NCBI GenBank assembly: GCA_947491305.1
Contig: CANLIL010000002.1
Span: 1 to 64,000, forward strand
Origin: Flavobacteriales bacterium
Lineage (GTDB): Bacteria > Bacteroidota > Bacteroidia > Flavobacteriales_D > Crocinitomicaceae
Direction of reading: 5' to 3'
DNA: 64,000 nucleotides
Below the pieces are notes generated by a model. That model did not search any database. It saw only the letters and a program-made list of their open reading frames with translations, and was not told where the DNA came from. The position numbers and the translations under genes were made by a program. This document shows positions 8,292-17,993 of this stretch, one piece after another. Each line of letters begins with the position of its first letter. Position 1 is the first letter of the stretch.

Positions 8292-9167
8292 TTAAAACAA
8301 ATGCTTTTCAGCGTGGTAGGATGAACGAACTAACGGTCCACTTTCCACATATCTAAAACCCATTTCCATACCGATTTTTTGATATTTATCAAAGCGTTCG
8401 GGTGTTACAAATTCCACAATTGGTAAATGTTTTGGCGTAGGCTGTAAGTATTGACCCAATGTTAGAATATCAACGTTGACACTGCGTAAATCTTCCATTG
8501 TTTCAATGATTTCTTCATCCGTTTCTCCTAATCCCAACATGATGCCAGATTTTGTGCGCATGCCTCCTTTTTTCAAGCGAAACAACACCTCTAAACTACG
8601 GTCATATTTTGCTTGAATACGCACTTGTTTTGTTAAGCGGCGAACGGTTTCTAAATTGTGACTCACAATTTCTGGTGCTACTGTAATTATGTTTTGCAAA
8701 TTCTCCCAATTTCCAGCGAAATCTGGTATCAAGGTTTCTAAAGTTGTGTCAGGCGATTGATGACGAATTGCATTTACCGTTTGCACCCAAATTCCTGAAC
8801 CACCGTCTTTCAAATCATCTCTGTCAACGGATGTAATCACAGCGTGTTTTATACCCATCGTTTTAACACTGTGCGCAATTTTCCCTGGTTCAAATTCATC
8901 TACTTCTTCTGGTCGCCCTGTTTTCACAGCACAAAATCCACATGAGCGTGTACAAATGTTGCCCAAAATCATAAAAGTAGCAGTTCCTTCACCCCAACAT
9001 TCTCCCATGTTTGGGCAACTTCCGCTTTCACAAATTGTATGTAATTTATGCTCATCAACTAGCGACCTAACTTTGCGGTAGTTTTCACCAATTGGCAATT
9101 TTACACGCAACCATTTCGGCTTCTTGATTCGAATTTCAGAATTATCTTTCAGACTTATTTCACTCAT
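8292..9167 (-). CDS. lipA: Lipoyl synthase
   Basis: This 291-residue radical-SAM enzyme inserts two sulfurs into protein-bound octanoyl groups to form lipoyl cofactor. The auxiliary cluster motif is visible as Cys46, Cys51 and Cys57 ([12 protein letters not shown]). The radical-SAM motif is Cys72, Cys76 and Cys79 (CTRSCGFC). The conserved C-terminal RSSYHA, whose serine ligates the auxiliary cluster, is present. Length matches the family. It is transcribed away from the osmC-like gene. No lipB is visible in the window. Confidence 0.97.
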   Translation of the reverse strand: MSEISLKDNSEIRIKKPKWLRVKLPIGENYRKVRSLVDEHKLHTICESGSCPNMGECWGEGTATFMILGNICTRSCGFCAVKTGRPEEVDEFEPGKIAHSVKTMGIKHAVITSVDRDDLKDGGSGIWVQTVNAIRHQSPDTTLETLIPDFAGNWENLQNIITVAPEIVSHNLETVRRLTKQVRIQAKYDRSLEVLFRLKKGGMRTKSGIMLGLGETDEEIIETMEDLRSVNVDILTLGQYLQPTPKHLPIVEFVTPERFDKYQKIGMEMGFRYVESGPLVRSSYHAEKHLF

Positions 9168-9331
9168 TTTATAACTAATCGTGCTTCTTTTTTAAACTCC
9201 ATAACCTATAACAATTCATTTACTTGAAATGTTCGTTATTTCACAGGCTCAAATAAAAAGCTTATTTTTACCAATTAAAATCGTTTTTGATTTCAAAGAA
9301 CAAAGTTACAAAACAAATTTTTGATAATTTT

Positions 9332-9739
9332 ATGATTACAGCAGAAGTTGAATATTTGGGAGGTTTGCGAACAAAATGTACACACATTAATTCGAACACT
9401 TCAATTATTACAGATGCACCAATCGATAACAATGGTTTAGGTCAAGCTTTTTCACCAACAGATTTAGTTGCAACGGCTTATGCTTCTTGTATGTTGACAA
9501 TCATTGGAATTTATTGCAAAGAACATGGCGTATTTTTTGAACATGCAAAAGCAAGCGTTGAGAAAATCATGGAAGCGAACCCAAGAAGAATTGGTAAAAT
9601 TGTAATTCACATTGATTTTAAAGGCAATAACTGGACAGATTTAGAAGCTGAAAAAGTAATTAGAGCAGGGAAAGCATGTCCTGTTGCTAAAACTTTAGGT
9701 GATAATGTAGCGGTTGAATTTTCAATCGTATATAAATAA
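9332..9739 (+). CDS. OsmC/Ohr-family protein
   Basis: This is a 135-residue OsmC-fold protein, a family of thiol-dependent peroxidases or related redox proteins. Start choice: the frame is open from a TTG at 9287, but family members begin just before the YLGGLRTKCTH strand, so the ATG at 9332 (MITAEVEYLGG) is preferred. Candidate redox cysteines are Cys54 in AYASCMLTI and Cys115 in GKACPVAK, the usual OsmC pair. Its substrate is not evident. It sits 6 bases before rlmB on the same strand and is probably co-transcribed with it. Confidence 0.85.
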   Translation: MITAEVEYLGGLRTKCTHINSNTSIITDAPIDNNGLGQAFSPTDLVATAYASCMLTIIGIYCKEHGVFFEHAKASVEKIMEANPRRIGKIVIHIDFKGNNWTDLEAEKVIRAGKACPVAKTLGDNVAVEFSIVYK

Positions 9740-9745
9740 AAAGAA

Positions 9746-10528
9746 ATGGAAAATAGAAGAATGGAATACAAAAAGTTTGAACGTAAAAAATCAGCTGAAG
9801 ATGTGATTTTTGGTGTGCGTGCTGTTATCGAAGCAATTAAAGCAGACCGTGAAATCAATAAGATTTTGATTCAAAAAGGGATGAATAAGGATCTTTTTTC
9901 TGAATTAAAAGATGCTTTAGCTGGTAGAGATTTTCAATTGCAATTTGTTCCTGTTCAGAAACTAGATGGTGTTATTGAGGGCAATCACCAAGGCGTTATT
10001 GCCTATGTTTCGCCAATTGAATACCAATTAATTGAGCCATTTGTTGAAGAACGAATGGAAAGAGGTGAGAAGCCGTTGATTTTAGTATTAGATCGAATTA
10101 CGGATGTTCGTAATTTCGGAGCGATTGCTCGTACGGCTGAATGTCAAGGTGTTGACGCAATTTTAATTCCTTCTAAAGGTTCTGCTCTAGTTACAGCGGA
10201 TGCAATTAAAACTTCTGCTGGTGCGTTGAATCGTATTCCAGTATGTAAAACAACTAATTTAAAAGATTCGTTGTTTTATTTACAACAGTTGGGAATGCGT
10301 ATTGTTGCTTGTACAGAAAAATCTAAAATTCCTTTGTATGAAGTCAATTTAAGAGGTTCTGTTGCCATAATTCTTGGTTCAGAAGAAGATGGAATCACTT
10401 CTGATTTATTGAATTTATCAGACATTAAAGCGAAGATTCCAATGCGTGGAGAAATTGCTTCGATGAACGTTGGCGTTGCAGCTGGTATGATTTTGTATGA
10501 AAAAACACGTCAAGAATTACGCGACTAA
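9746..10528 (+). CDS. rlmB: 23S rRNA 2'-O-methyltransferase RlmB-like (SpoU/TrmH family)
   Basis: The 260-residue protein has an N-terminal L30e-like substrate-binding domain (FGVRAVIEAIKA, residues 15-90) and a C-terminal SPOUT knot domain. The family motifs are present: motif 1 DRITDVRNFGAIARTAE, motif 2 ILGSEEDGI, and motif 3 IPMRGEIASMNVGVAAG. In RlmB this enzyme methylates G2251 of 23S rRNA; TrmH-type paralogues act on tRNA, so the exact target is inferred. The ATG at 9746 gives a slightly long N-terminus, and a second in-frame ATG lies at 9761. It is followed closely by the membrane glycosyltransferase. Confidence 0.88.
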   Translation: MENRRMEYKKFERKKSAEDVIFGVRAVIEAIKADREINKILIQKGMNKDLFSELKDALAGRDFQLQFVPVQKLDGVIEGNHQGVIAYVSPIEYQLIEPFVEERMERGEKPLILVLDRITDVRNFGAIARTAECQGVDAILIPSKGSALVTADAIKTSAGALNRIPVCKTTNLKDSLFYLQQLGMRIVACTEKSKIPLYEVNLRGSVAIILGSEEDGITSDLLNLSDIKAKIPMRGEIASMNVGVAAGMILYEKTRQELRD

Positions 10529-10538
10529 AACCGTTTGA

Positions 10539-12365
10539 ATGCTAAAGTGGCTCAAAAATCATCGTTACTTTTTTTTATTGCTTGGCATTGGCTTCCTTTT
10601 TCGTTGTTACTTTATTATTGAGCAAGGTTTATCCAATGATGAATTAAGTGCATGGAATAGAACGCAAACAACTTCATGGAATGAATTGTGGTTTTATGGA
10701 ATTCAAGTAGGGGATATGCACCCTGGTTTTTACCAAGTTTTTTTGTGGATTTGGGTACATTTATTTGGCGATAGTGAATGGTCATTACGATCAACCGGTT
10801 TGCTCTTTTTTGTACTTAATTCATGCTTAATTTATCACATTGCGAACAAATATTTCTCAAGGTTTAGTGGATTGTTAACGCTGGCCTTGTTGACAGGTTT
10901 ATCCTTTGCAGTGACAAACAGTGTTTTTGCGCGACCTTACAATTCAGGAGAGTTTTTTGTTTTAGTAAGTTTTTTAAGTATTCTCCAAATCAAACACACT
11001 TCAAGTTTTCATTGGAAATGGGGTTTATTCTTGATTATTGGATTTCTTGGCGCCATGCTTTCGCATTATTTCGCGTTTTTGACAGTTGGAATACTCGGCT
11101 GTTGCGCCTTGTTTTTTATCGGAAAAGATAAAATTAAATGGCTTTTATTGGCTGGAATCATAAGTCTTGTTGGTTTTGCCCCTCATTTATCTGTGACCAT
11201 GTTTCATTTGAGTCGTGGCGGATTAAATTGGTTACCAGCACCAAATTGGACGTGGATTTTTGAGTTTATTTATTTATATTTTAATGAGTCATTAATTTTA
11301 GTTTTCTTTTTTGCGTTGATTTTTGGTGGATTATTCTTCTTGCGTAAAAAAGAATTGTCAACTTCCATTAATGCGAACAAAAAATTTGGAATCACCGTAT
11401 TCTCCGTTGTCTTCATCGTTGCATTTATTTTGTCTTATGCGCTAACTCCTATCTTACGAGAAGCTGCAATGGTTTTTATTTTGCCTTTTCTTTTCCTGGG
11501 AATCGTTCCGTCTGATGTTCAACTAAATGAAAATCAGAAATGGAATGTTTTGAAATTAATTGTTACGCTATCGATTACGCACAGTGTTATTCTCTATCGG
11601 ATTCAAGAGCCAATTCATTTCGGCGTTTTTCGGGAACAAGCGGCGTTTATAAATCATGCGCAACACAACTATGGAAGTGGTAATATTGAGTTTGCTTCAG
11701 CTTACAATGATATTTCGTATGTTAACTATTACTTAAAGCATCCAATAAAAGAACCAATTCGCGACTGGACATCTGAACAAGCATTAATTGAATTAAATGA
11801 TCGCGTCGTCAAATCAACTAAAAACTATTTTTGTTTTTCTGAAACAACGGTTGAATTGACACCAATGTACCAAGTATTAATACGACAAAAATTCCCACAT
11901 TTAATAAAAGAATTAAAGTTACCTTATTCTACAGCTTACATTTACAGTAAAGGAACAGAAAATAATAAATTGAAAAAAATTGCATCAGAAAAAGTTACTA
12001 GATCATATGAGACAAGCGCTGAGTTTTTTGGAGATTTTTCAGTTGAAATTTCTCGCTTACCTTCGTTAAATAAACGTTCTGATTATTATACTTTGCAAAC
12101 AGAAGGAATAGTTGACTCAACGGGTTCCTTTTATTTAGTGGCAACAATCTTGCGGGATAATGAAATGCTAATGAAAAATGACCAACCTTATTTTTACCAT
12201 GCTTTTGATTTATCTAAATTTGATACTCGAAATGATGGATTAATAATAAGTGCTTTTAGACTTCCAAAAGATTTAAAAGGAAGCGATGTGTTGAAAATTT
12301 ACGCTTGGAATCCTCAAAAAAAGGCGCAAAATTTGAAAGCGATTAAATTGTATTTGAGTAACTAA
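10539..12365 (+). CDS. Multi-span GT-C glycosyltransferase (PMT/ArnT-like)
   Basis: This 608-residue inner-membrane protein has roughly ten hydrophobic segments in residues 10-360 and a soluble C-terminal domain. The first extracytoplasmic loop carries the acidic pair SNDELSA (residues 32-38) and GDMHPGF (residues 57-63), as in GT39/GT83-type lipid-linked sugar transferases. These use polyprenyl-phosphate sugars to glycosylate proteins or lipids at the periplasmic face. Acceptor and donor are unknown. It begins 10 bases after rlmB and ends 5 bases before the convergent HAD gene, with no obvious terminator between them. Confidence 0.75.
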   Translation: MLKWLKNHRYFFLLLGIGFLFRCYFIIEQGLSNDELSAWNRTQTTSWNELWFYGIQVGDMHPGFYQVFLWIWVHLFGDSEWSLRSTGLLFFVLNSCLIYHIANKYFSRFSGLLTLALLTGLSFAVTNSVFARPYNSGEFFVLVSFLSILQIKHTSSFHWKWGLFLIIGFLGAMLSHYFAFLTVGILGCCALFFIGKDKIKWLLLAGIISLVGFAPHLSVTMFHLSRGGLNWLPAPNWTWIFEFIYLYFNESLILVFFFALIFGGLFFLRKKELSTSINANKKFGITVFSVVFIVAFILSYALTPILREAAMVFILPFLFLGIVPSDVQLNENQKWNVLKLIVTLSITHSVILYRIQEPIHFGVFREQAAFINHAQHNYGSGNIEFASAYNDISYVNYYLKHPIKEPIRDWTSEQALIELNDRVVKSTKNYFCFSETTVELTPMYQVLIRQKFPHLIKELKLPYSTAYIYSKGTENNKLKKIASEKVTRSYETSAEFFGDFSVEISRLPSLNKRSDYYTLQTEGIVDSTGSFYLVATILRDNEMLMKNDQPYFYHAFDLSKFDTRNDGLIISAFRLPKDLKGSDVLKIYAWNPQKKAQNLKAIKLYLSN

Positions 12366-12370
12366 TTGAA

Positions 12371-13087
12371 TTACAAATTAGTTTTAAAAACCCAAGGCAA
12401 TAAAGCGGGTAACTCGTTTAAATCTTTGATTTTGTGACCATCTACTGGAGATTTGAAATCGTTGAATGGATCAAAAAGAATGCCTTTCAAACCATAATTT
12501 AAAGCGCCCAACACATCTACTTCAAAATCATCACCAATCATCACTGAGTCTGCTGTTGAAGCATTTGCTTGCGTTAAGGAATGTTTGAAAATCGCTGGAT
12601 TTGGTTTATTGTATCCAACATCTTCTGAACACACAATGACATCAAAAAAATCAATTAAACCTGAATTTTTCAGTTTAATGTATTGCACTTCTTTAAACCC
12701 ATTGGTAATAATGTGCATGTTGTAGCCTTCTTTTTCTAGGTCTTTTAATGTTTCTATAGCATTGGGAAAAAGTGCCGTTTGCTGTGGAGAAAGTTCAACG
12801 TAACCATCGCTCAATTTTTTCACCAAGTCTTCATCGTTGATAGAAAAATGATTTAAAGTTACACGGAATCGTTCGTCTCTTAACACCTCTTTTTTTAAAC
12901 GACCTGCACCATACTCTTTCCACAATTGTGCATTTTTTAATTTATAGTGTCCGTAAAATGCATGAAAATTAGCAATGTGTTGCTGCAATCCGTGGTGATG
13001 AAACAATTGCGTTAAAGCAATTTTAGAATTTTTTTCAAAATCCCAAAGTGTTCTGTCTAAATCAAAAAATAAATGCTTGTCAGTCAT
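12371..13087 (-). CDS. yjjG: HAD-superfamily nucleotidase, YjjG-like
   Basis: A 238-residue HAD hydrolase. Motif I is FFDLDRTLWDF with the nucleophile Asp10, motif II is IITNGF, and motif III/IV is KPNPAIF followed by GDDFEVDVLGA. Tryptophan after the nucleophile loop (TLWDF) is typical of YjjG, which dephosphorylates non-canonical pyrimidine nucleotides and helps clean nucleotide pools. The next genes on this strand are a small membrane protein and upp, so it may belong to a pyrimidine salvage group. Assignment to YjjG rather than another HAD phosphatase is by motif pattern only. Confidence 0.8.
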   Translation of the reverse strand: MTDKHLFFDLDRTLWDFEKNSKIALTQLFHHHGLQQHIANFHAFYGHYKLKNAQLWKEYGAGRLKKEVLRDERFRVTLNHFSINDEDLVKKLSDGYVELSPQQTALFPNAIETLKDLEKEGYNMHIITNGFKEVQYIKLKNSGLIDFFDVIVCSEDVGYNKPNPAIFKHSLTQANASTADSVMIGDDFEVDVLGALNYGLKGILFDPFNDFKSPVDGHKIKDLNELPALLPWVFKTNL

Positions 13088-13088
13088 C

Positions 13089-13529
13089 TCAGATTAAATA
13101 AGAGATCACTGTTAATATCATCCCGTTCAATGCTAAGCCGAATAAAATAATTGGATAGGTCATTTTAGATTTACCATACATTTTTGCAGCGATGATTGTG
13201 CCTATTGGAATGGATAAAATGAAAGGGCCTAGAATGCAAATTCCATACATTCCAAACTTGTTTTTAATTTTTAAAATCAAGCGTTTAGACTTGGAAGATT
13301 TGCGTTTAATTGGTTCATTATTGGCGATTTTTCGTGCTTTTCTTTTTTCGCTTATTCTCATCAAGAATCCACTGAAAAAGTAGAAAAATGTTGCACTCAA
13401 AACGCCCCCTATTAACGCTGCAAAATACGTTTCCCAAAAAGGTAAACTTAACGCTCTTCCAGATGATGGCGCCAATAAAAACTTTACAGTTGCTAATGCT
13501 AAAACACTACTAATTGCTGTCCAATTCAT
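13089..13529 (-). CDS. Small integral membrane protein of unknown function
   Basis: A 146-residue protein with about four hydrophobic segments (near residues 5-22, 30-53, 92-115 and 125-145) and a very basic cytoplasmic loop (residues 58-90, rich in Lys/Arg). The conserved-looking segment GPFILSIPIGTIIAA resembles small multidrug-export or SNARE-associated membrane families, but I cannot place it firmly. It lies 1 base from the HAD gene and 9 bases from upp on the same strand, suggesting one operon. Confidence 0.7.
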   Translation of the reverse strand: MNWTAISSVLALATVKFLLAPSSGRALSLPFWETYFAALIGGVLSATFFYFFSGFLMRISEKRKARKIANNEPIKRKSSKSKRLILKIKNKFGMYGICILGPFILSIPIGTIIAAKMYGKSKMTYPIILFGLALNGMILTVISYLI

Positions 13530-13538
13530 GCGGTAAAA

Positions 13539-14192
13539 TTAACATTTAATTCCATAAGCTAAATCTCCAGCATCGCCTAATCCAGGAACAATGTAAGATT
13601 GAGCGGTTAATTCACTGTCAATTGCAGCGACCCAAATATCCGTGTTCATCGGCAAGTGTTTTTGAACAAAATTTATGGCTTCTTGAGTTGCAATAGCTGA
13701 AACAACAATAATTTTAGAAGGATTTCCTTGTTTTAAAAGTGCTTTGTAAACTGTTACCATCGAACTTCCAGTTGCTAACATTGGATCGCTGATGATGACA
13801 ACTTTATTATCGATTGTTGGAGCAGCTAAGTATTCAACATGAATATCAAATTCTTCTTCCGACGAATGTCTTCTGTAGGCAGAAATAAAGGCGCTATCCG
13901 CTTTGTCAAAATAATTTAATAGGCCTTGATGCATAGATAGTCCAGCTCTTAATATTGTTGCCAATACAGGTTGCTCGGAAATCACATCGACAGTTGCAAT
14001 TGCTAAAGGTGTAGTAACTTCAATTGTTTTAAAATGCAAGGTTTTAGAAACTTCATACGCCATAATTTCAGCGATTCGTTCGAAGTTTTTGCGAAATCTC
14101 AACGGATCTTTTTGAATTTCAACGGATCTAATTTCGCTTAAAAATGTACCTGTTATTGATCTGGTATCGGATAAATTATGCAGCATAAACAA
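13539..14192 (-). CDS. upp: Uracil phosphoribosyltransferase
   Basis: This 217-residue phosphoribosyltransferase makes UMP from uracil and PRPP in pyrimidine salvage. The PRPP-binding loop is VIISDPMLATGSS, and the C-terminal uracil-binding segment VPGLGDAGDLAYG is intact. A second Met two residues in (MFMLHN) is an equally possible start. It is first in a minus-strand group with the small membrane protein and the HAD nucleotidase, and is divergent from the ABC transporter. Confidence 0.95.
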   Translation of the reverse strand: MFMLHNLSDTRSITGTFLSEIRSVEIQKDPLRFRKNFERIAEIMAYEVSKTLHFKTIEVTTPLAIATVDVISEQPVLATILRAGLSMHQGLLNYFDKADSAFISAYRRHSSEEEFDIHVEYLAAPTIDNKVVIISDPMLATGSSMVTVYKALLKQGNPSKIIVVSAIATQEAINFVQKHLPMNTDIWVAAIDSELTAQSYIVPGLGDAGDLAYGIKC

Positions 14193-14269
14193 TTGTTTTT
14201 ATAAAAGTAAGTTAAAAATGCAAATAAATTATTTTTAGAATTATAATTAATCATAAAAAGTGATACTAT

Positions 14270-14304
14270 TTTGAATGCTGTCCAATTGAAAAAAAGTAAC
14301 TTTG
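14270..14304 (+). promoter_or_regulatory. Promoter of the ABC transporter gene
   Basis: TAACTTTG at 14297-14304 matches the Bacteroidota -7 element, with TTTG at 14270-14273 (spacer 23) as -33. The ATG at 14309 follows only 4 bases after the -7 element, so the transcript should have almost no leader. Confidence 0.6.
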
Positions 14305-14308
14305 TATC

Positions 14309-16078
14309 ATGTCTGAAAAAGCAACCATTAACTTATCTGTTTTTAAACGCCTAATTGCTTATGCAAAGCCATACAAAGGCATTTTGTTGTTGGCTGTTTT
14401 GAGTACATTGACATTATCAATTTTAGGACCAACGCGTCCAGCTTTGATTGGAAACATGGTCAATAATTACATCATCCAACACCAAGATGGTAATATGTTA
14501 TTTTTCTGGTCAATGATCATCATAGGAATGCTTTTATTAGAAGGTGTTTTACAATTTACGAGTTCTTATTTATCTAATTTATTGGCTCAGTCTGTCATTA
14601 GCGACATTCGTCAGAAAATATTTGGTCATATTCTAAGTTTTAGAATGCGTTATTTTGACGGAACACCAATTGGTGCATTAGTTACGCGTGTTGTTTCAGA
14701 TTTAGAAGCGATAACAGAAGTTTTTTCAGCAGGATTAATGGACATTGCAGGTGATTTATTGTCACTCATAATTATTTTAATTTGGATGTTTACTAGTAAT
14801 TGGGAATTATCAATTATGGTAATTATTCCAATTCCAATTCTCTTATTTGCAACTCGAATTTTTGCACGTGCCATGCGTGATTCATTTCAACTGGAGCGCG
14901 CGCAGGTAACAAAATTGAATAATTTTGTGCAAGAACGATTGACAGGCATGAACATCGTTCAATTGTTTAACCGTGAAAAACAAGAATATGCTGGTTTTGA
15001 AGAAATCAACAAAGGTCACCGTCAAGCGCATATTAATGCTGTTTGGGCGAATTCGATTTTCTTTCCAGTGGTTGAATTATTAAGTTCTTTATCGATTGCT
15101 TTGTTGTTGGTTTATGGTGCATTAAAAGTAGGAGGGAAGTCTCAAAAAGAAATTAGTAACATGTACGGTGAAATTATTTCATTCATTTTATGGGTGAACA
15201 TGTTATACCGTCCAATTCGTCAATTAGCAGATAAATTCAATATTTTACAACGAGGGACAGTTAGGGCGGAACGTGTTTTTGAGATTTTAGATTTAGAAGA
15301 ACACATCCAAGATAATGGAACAATTAGCGCATGTGATTTCAACCAGCCAATTGTTTTTAAAAATATTTCTTTTGCCTACAAAAATGAAGATTGGGTATTG
15401 AAAAACATTGATTTAATTATTGAACCAGGTTCAACCGTTGCATTTGTTGGCGCAACTGGCGCAGGAAAATCCACTATTGTAAATCTTTTGGGAAGATTTT
15501 ATGAATACCAAAAAGGATCAATTTTCATCGGTGAAACAGATTTACAAGAAATAGAATTAAGCTATTTGAGGAAAAATATTGCCATTGTTTTACAAGATGT
15601 GTTTTTGTTTTCAGATTCAGTTCACAACAACATTACGTTAGGAGACCCATCAATTTCGCGCGATCAAGTAATCGCTGCAGCAAAAGCAGTTGGGGCGCAT
15701 GATTTCATTTCAAAATTACCAAATGATTACGATTATCAAGTGGGTGAGCGAGGTGGTGTTTTATCCGTTGGACAACGCCAATTGCTATCTTTTATTCGCG
15801 CAAGTGTTTACAATCCTCACATTTTAATCTTGGACGAAGCAACGTCAAGTGTTGATAATGAATCCGAAGAAATGATTCAAAATGCCACTGCTCAATTAAC
15901 GAAAGGGAGAACTTCGATTGTCATCGCTCATCGATTGTCAACAATTCAAAATGCGGATAAAATCATCGTGTTGGACAAAGGTGAAATCAAAGAAATGGGT
16001 TCACACGGAGAATTGTTGCAGAAAGAAGGGTACTACAGAAAACTGTACGACATGCAATTTAATGAAGAAACACTATGA
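14309..16078 (+). CDS. ABC exporter, fused membrane and ATPase domains
   Basis: A 589-residue half-transporter: six membrane spans in residues 20-315 (ABC_membrane type I exporter) and a nucleotide-binding domain in 345-585. Walker A is GATGAGKST, the Q-loop VLQDVFLF, the signature LSVGQRQLLSF, Walker B HILILDEATSS, and the H-loop IVIAHRLST. LSVGQ in place of LSGGQ is a known variant in MdlB/YheH-like exporters, so it need not mean loss of activity. Such proteins flip lipids or export drugs as dimers; the substrate is unknown. Its stop overlaps the start of the next gene by 4 bases (ATGA), implying translational coupling. Confidence 0.9.
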   Translation: MSEKATINLSVFKRLIAYAKPYKGILLLAVLSTLTLSILGPTRPALIGNMVNNYIIQHQDGNMLFFWSMIIIGMLLLEGVLQFTSSYLSNLLAQSVISDIRQKIFGHILSFRMRYFDGTPIGALVTRVVSDLEAITEVFSAGLMDIAGDLLSLIIILIWMFTSNWELSIMVIIPIPILLFATRIFARAMRDSFQLERAQVTKLNNFVQERLTGMNIVQLFNREKQEYAGFEEINKGHRQAHINAVWANSIFFPVVELLSSLSIALLLVYGALKVGGKSQKEISNMYGEIISFILWVNMLYRPIRQLADKFNILQRGTVRAERVFEILDLEEHIQDNGTISACDFNQPIVFKNISFAYKNEDWVLKNIDLIIEPGSTVAFVGATGAGKSTIVNLLGRFYEYQKGSIFIGETDLQEIELSYLRKNIAIVLQDVFLFSDSVHNNITLGDPSISRDQVIAAAKAVGAHDFISKLPNDYDYQVGERGGVLSVGQRQLLSFIRASVYNPHILILDEATSSVDNESEEMIQNATAQLTKGRTSIVIAHRLSTIQNADKIIVLDKGEIKEMGSHGELLQKEGYYRKLYDMQFNEETL

Positions 16079-16929
16079 CAGGTTTAAAAATTGGCGGTGT
16101 TCCTGAACATTTTAATCTTCCTTGGAGAATGGCAATTGAAGAAGGTGATTTTAAAAAAATCGGACTTGATCTTCATTGGAGTGATATGAACGGCGGAACA
16201 GGTCAAATGATTCGTGGATTAGAAACGGGTTCAATAGATATTGCAGTATTATTGACGGAAGGCATTACAAAAGCAATTTTAGAAGGATTGCCAGCTAAAA
16301 TCATTCAAGTTTATGTCGTTTCTCCCTTGCATTGGGGAATTCACGTTCCCTATCATTCCGACATTAAAAACGTCAAAGAATTAGAAGGAAAAGTATTTGC
16401 GATTTCACGGATTGGTTCTGGTTCTCACTTGATGGCTTATGTAAAAGCAGACCAAGAAGGTTGGAATACCGACGAACTAAAATTCAACAGTGTAGGAGAT
16501 GTTTACGGAGCACTTTGGGCTTTAGGAAAAGATGAAGCTCAAGGCTTTTTGTGGGAAAAATACACTACTTTTCCATTTACGGAGCAAGCAAAATGTCGCT
16601 ACATCGATGAGGTTGTTACGCCATGGCCATGCTTTGTTATTGCAGTTAGAACAGAAGTTTTAGAACAACATGCAACATTATTGAAAGAAATGTGTTTAAT
16701 TGTCAATCAAAAGGCAAAAACACTAAAAAATAGTGAAAATGCTGCAGCTGTGATTTCGTGGAGATACAATCTAAAACCATCACAAGTTCAAAATTGGTTG
16801 ATTGAAACTGACTGGAATTATGATGGAAAAGATTTTCCAACGGCTTTTGAAAAAACGATAGATTATTTAATAAAATTAAACTTATTGCCTCCTTCTTCTA
16901 AAGAAAATTGGCAAGAAAAATTATTTTGA
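16075..16929 (+). CDS. Periplasmic-binding-protein-like domain without signal peptide (NMT1/THI5-like)
   Basis: A 284-residue type II solute-binding fold related to the SsuA/THI5/NMT1 group: N-terminal strand LKIGGVPEHFNLPWRMAIEEGDF, then GGTGQMIRGLETGSIDIAVLLTEG and VKELEGKVFAISRIGSGSHLMAYV. It lacks any signal peptide or lipobox, so it is predicted to be cytosolic. Members of this fold bind sulfonates, nitrate or thiamine precursors, or act as enzymes; I cannot say which applies. It overlaps the upstream ABC exporter by 4 bases and precedes hemH by 13 bases. Confidence 0.75.
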   Translation: MTGLKIGGVPEHFNLPWRMAIEEGDFKKIGLDLHWSDMNGGTGQMIRGLETGSIDIAVLLTEGITKAILEGLPAKIIQVYVVSPLHWGIHVPYHSDIKNVKELEGKVFAISRIGSGSHLMAYVKADQEGWNTDELKFNSVGDVYGALWALGKDEAQGFLWEKYTTFPFTEQAKCRYIDEVVTPWPCFVIAVRTEVLEQHATLLKEMCLIVNQKAKTLKNSENAAAVISWRYNLKPSQVQNWLIETDWNYDGKDFPTAFEKTIDYLIKLNLLPPSSKENWQEKLF

Positions 16930-16942
16930 ATTACACCATTTT

Positions 16943-17962
16943 ATGAAAACAGGCGTATTATTAATTCAGTTAGGAACTCCAGATAGTCCATCAACAAGCG
17001 ACGTTAGAACGTATTTATCCGAATTTTTAAATGATCCACGCGTAATTGATTTACCGTGGCTATTAAGAAAAATTTTAGTGAATGGAATTATCGTTCCATT
17101 TAGAGCACCTAAATCTGCTAAAATTTACAAAGAGTTATGGAACGTTGGGAATGGTGTTTCTCCATTAAAAACGCATACTGAAAATGTGGTGAAGTTAGTG
17201 CAAGAACGCTTCAATGCAGATGATGTAACGATTGAAATGGCTATGCGCTATCAAAATCCATCTATGGATAGTGTGCTAAGTCGCATGCAAAAAGCGCATT
17301 ATGACCAATTGATTATTATTCCACTATTTCCTCAATACGCAAGTGCTTCTTCGGGTTCTGCGATTGAAAAAGCAATGAATATTATTCGTAAATGGTGGGT
17401 AATTCCTTCGGTGAAAATCGTTAGCCAATTTTACGAGCATGAAGGTTACATCAATTCTGTTGTTGAACGTGCGAAGCAATTTGATTTGTCAGATTACGAT
17501 CATATTTTATTTTCTTACCATGGCTTGCCTGAACGTCAAGTTGACAAGGTGTATGAAGATACGGATTTGTGTGCTGACCAACCTTGTGAGACTGAAATTA
17601 ATGAAGAAAATAAATTCTGTTACAAAGCGACAAGTTATGCTACCACACGCTTGATTGCAGCTAAATTAGGATTGAAAGAAGAAGATTATACGGTTTGTTT
17701 TCAATCGCGTTTGGATAAAAAATGGCTGACACCTTTTTCGGATAAAGTGGTAGAAGAATGGGGTAAAAAAGGAGCGAAAAAATTATTGGTTTTTAGTCCA
17801 GCTTTCGTGGCAGATTGTCTAGAAACAATTATTGAAATCGGTTCAGAGTACCAAGAAATATTTGAAGAACATGGGGGTGAAAAAGTACAATTAGTACCAA
17901 GTTCAAACGATCATGTTTCATTCATTGATTGCGTAACTGATTTAATAAAAGAACGTTTATAA
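16943..17962 (+). CDS. hemH: Ferrochelatase
   Basis: A 339-residue enzyme that inserts Fe2+ into protoporphyrin IX at the end of heme synthesis. Family landmarks are the N-terminal LLIQLGTPDSP, the core IIPLFPQYASASSGSA, the catalytic His region FSYHGLPERQ, the SRLDKKWLTPFS segment, and the C-terminal FSPAFVADCLETIIEI with the conserved Glu. Several extra cysteines around residues 210-230 (DLCADQPC, FCYKATS) resemble those of chelatases carrying an iron-sulfur cluster, but cluster binding is not proven. It is third in a run with the ABC exporter and binding-protein-like gene. Confidence 0.95.
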   Translation: MKTGVLLIQLGTPDSPSTSDVRTYLSEFLNDPRVIDLPWLLRKILVNGIIVPFRAPKSAKIYKELWNVGNGVSPLKTHTENVVKLVQERFNADDVTIEMAMRYQNPSMDSVLSRMQKAHYDQLIIIPLFPQYASASSGSAIEKAMNIIRKWWVIPSVKIVSQFYEHEGYINSVVERAKQFDLSDYDHILFSYHGLPERQVDKVYEDTDLCADQPCETEINEENKFCYKATSYATTRLIAAKLGLKEEDYTVCFQSRLDKKWLTPFSDKVVEEWGKKGAKKLLVFSPAFVADCLETIIEIGSEYQEIFEEHGGEKVQLVPSSNDHVSFIDCVTDLIKERL

Positions 17963-17993
17963 GAAATGGTTTTTTTATAACAAAGGAGTTTCG

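Noticed and set aside
9287-9331. OsmC-like gene starting at TTG 9287
   Set aside because: Family members begin close to the YLGG strand; the ATG at 9332 is the natural start.
15750-15790. Broken ABC signature (LSVGQ) as evidence of an inactive transporter
   Set aside because: LSVGQ is a known variant in MdlB-like exporters, and all other ATPase motifs are intact.
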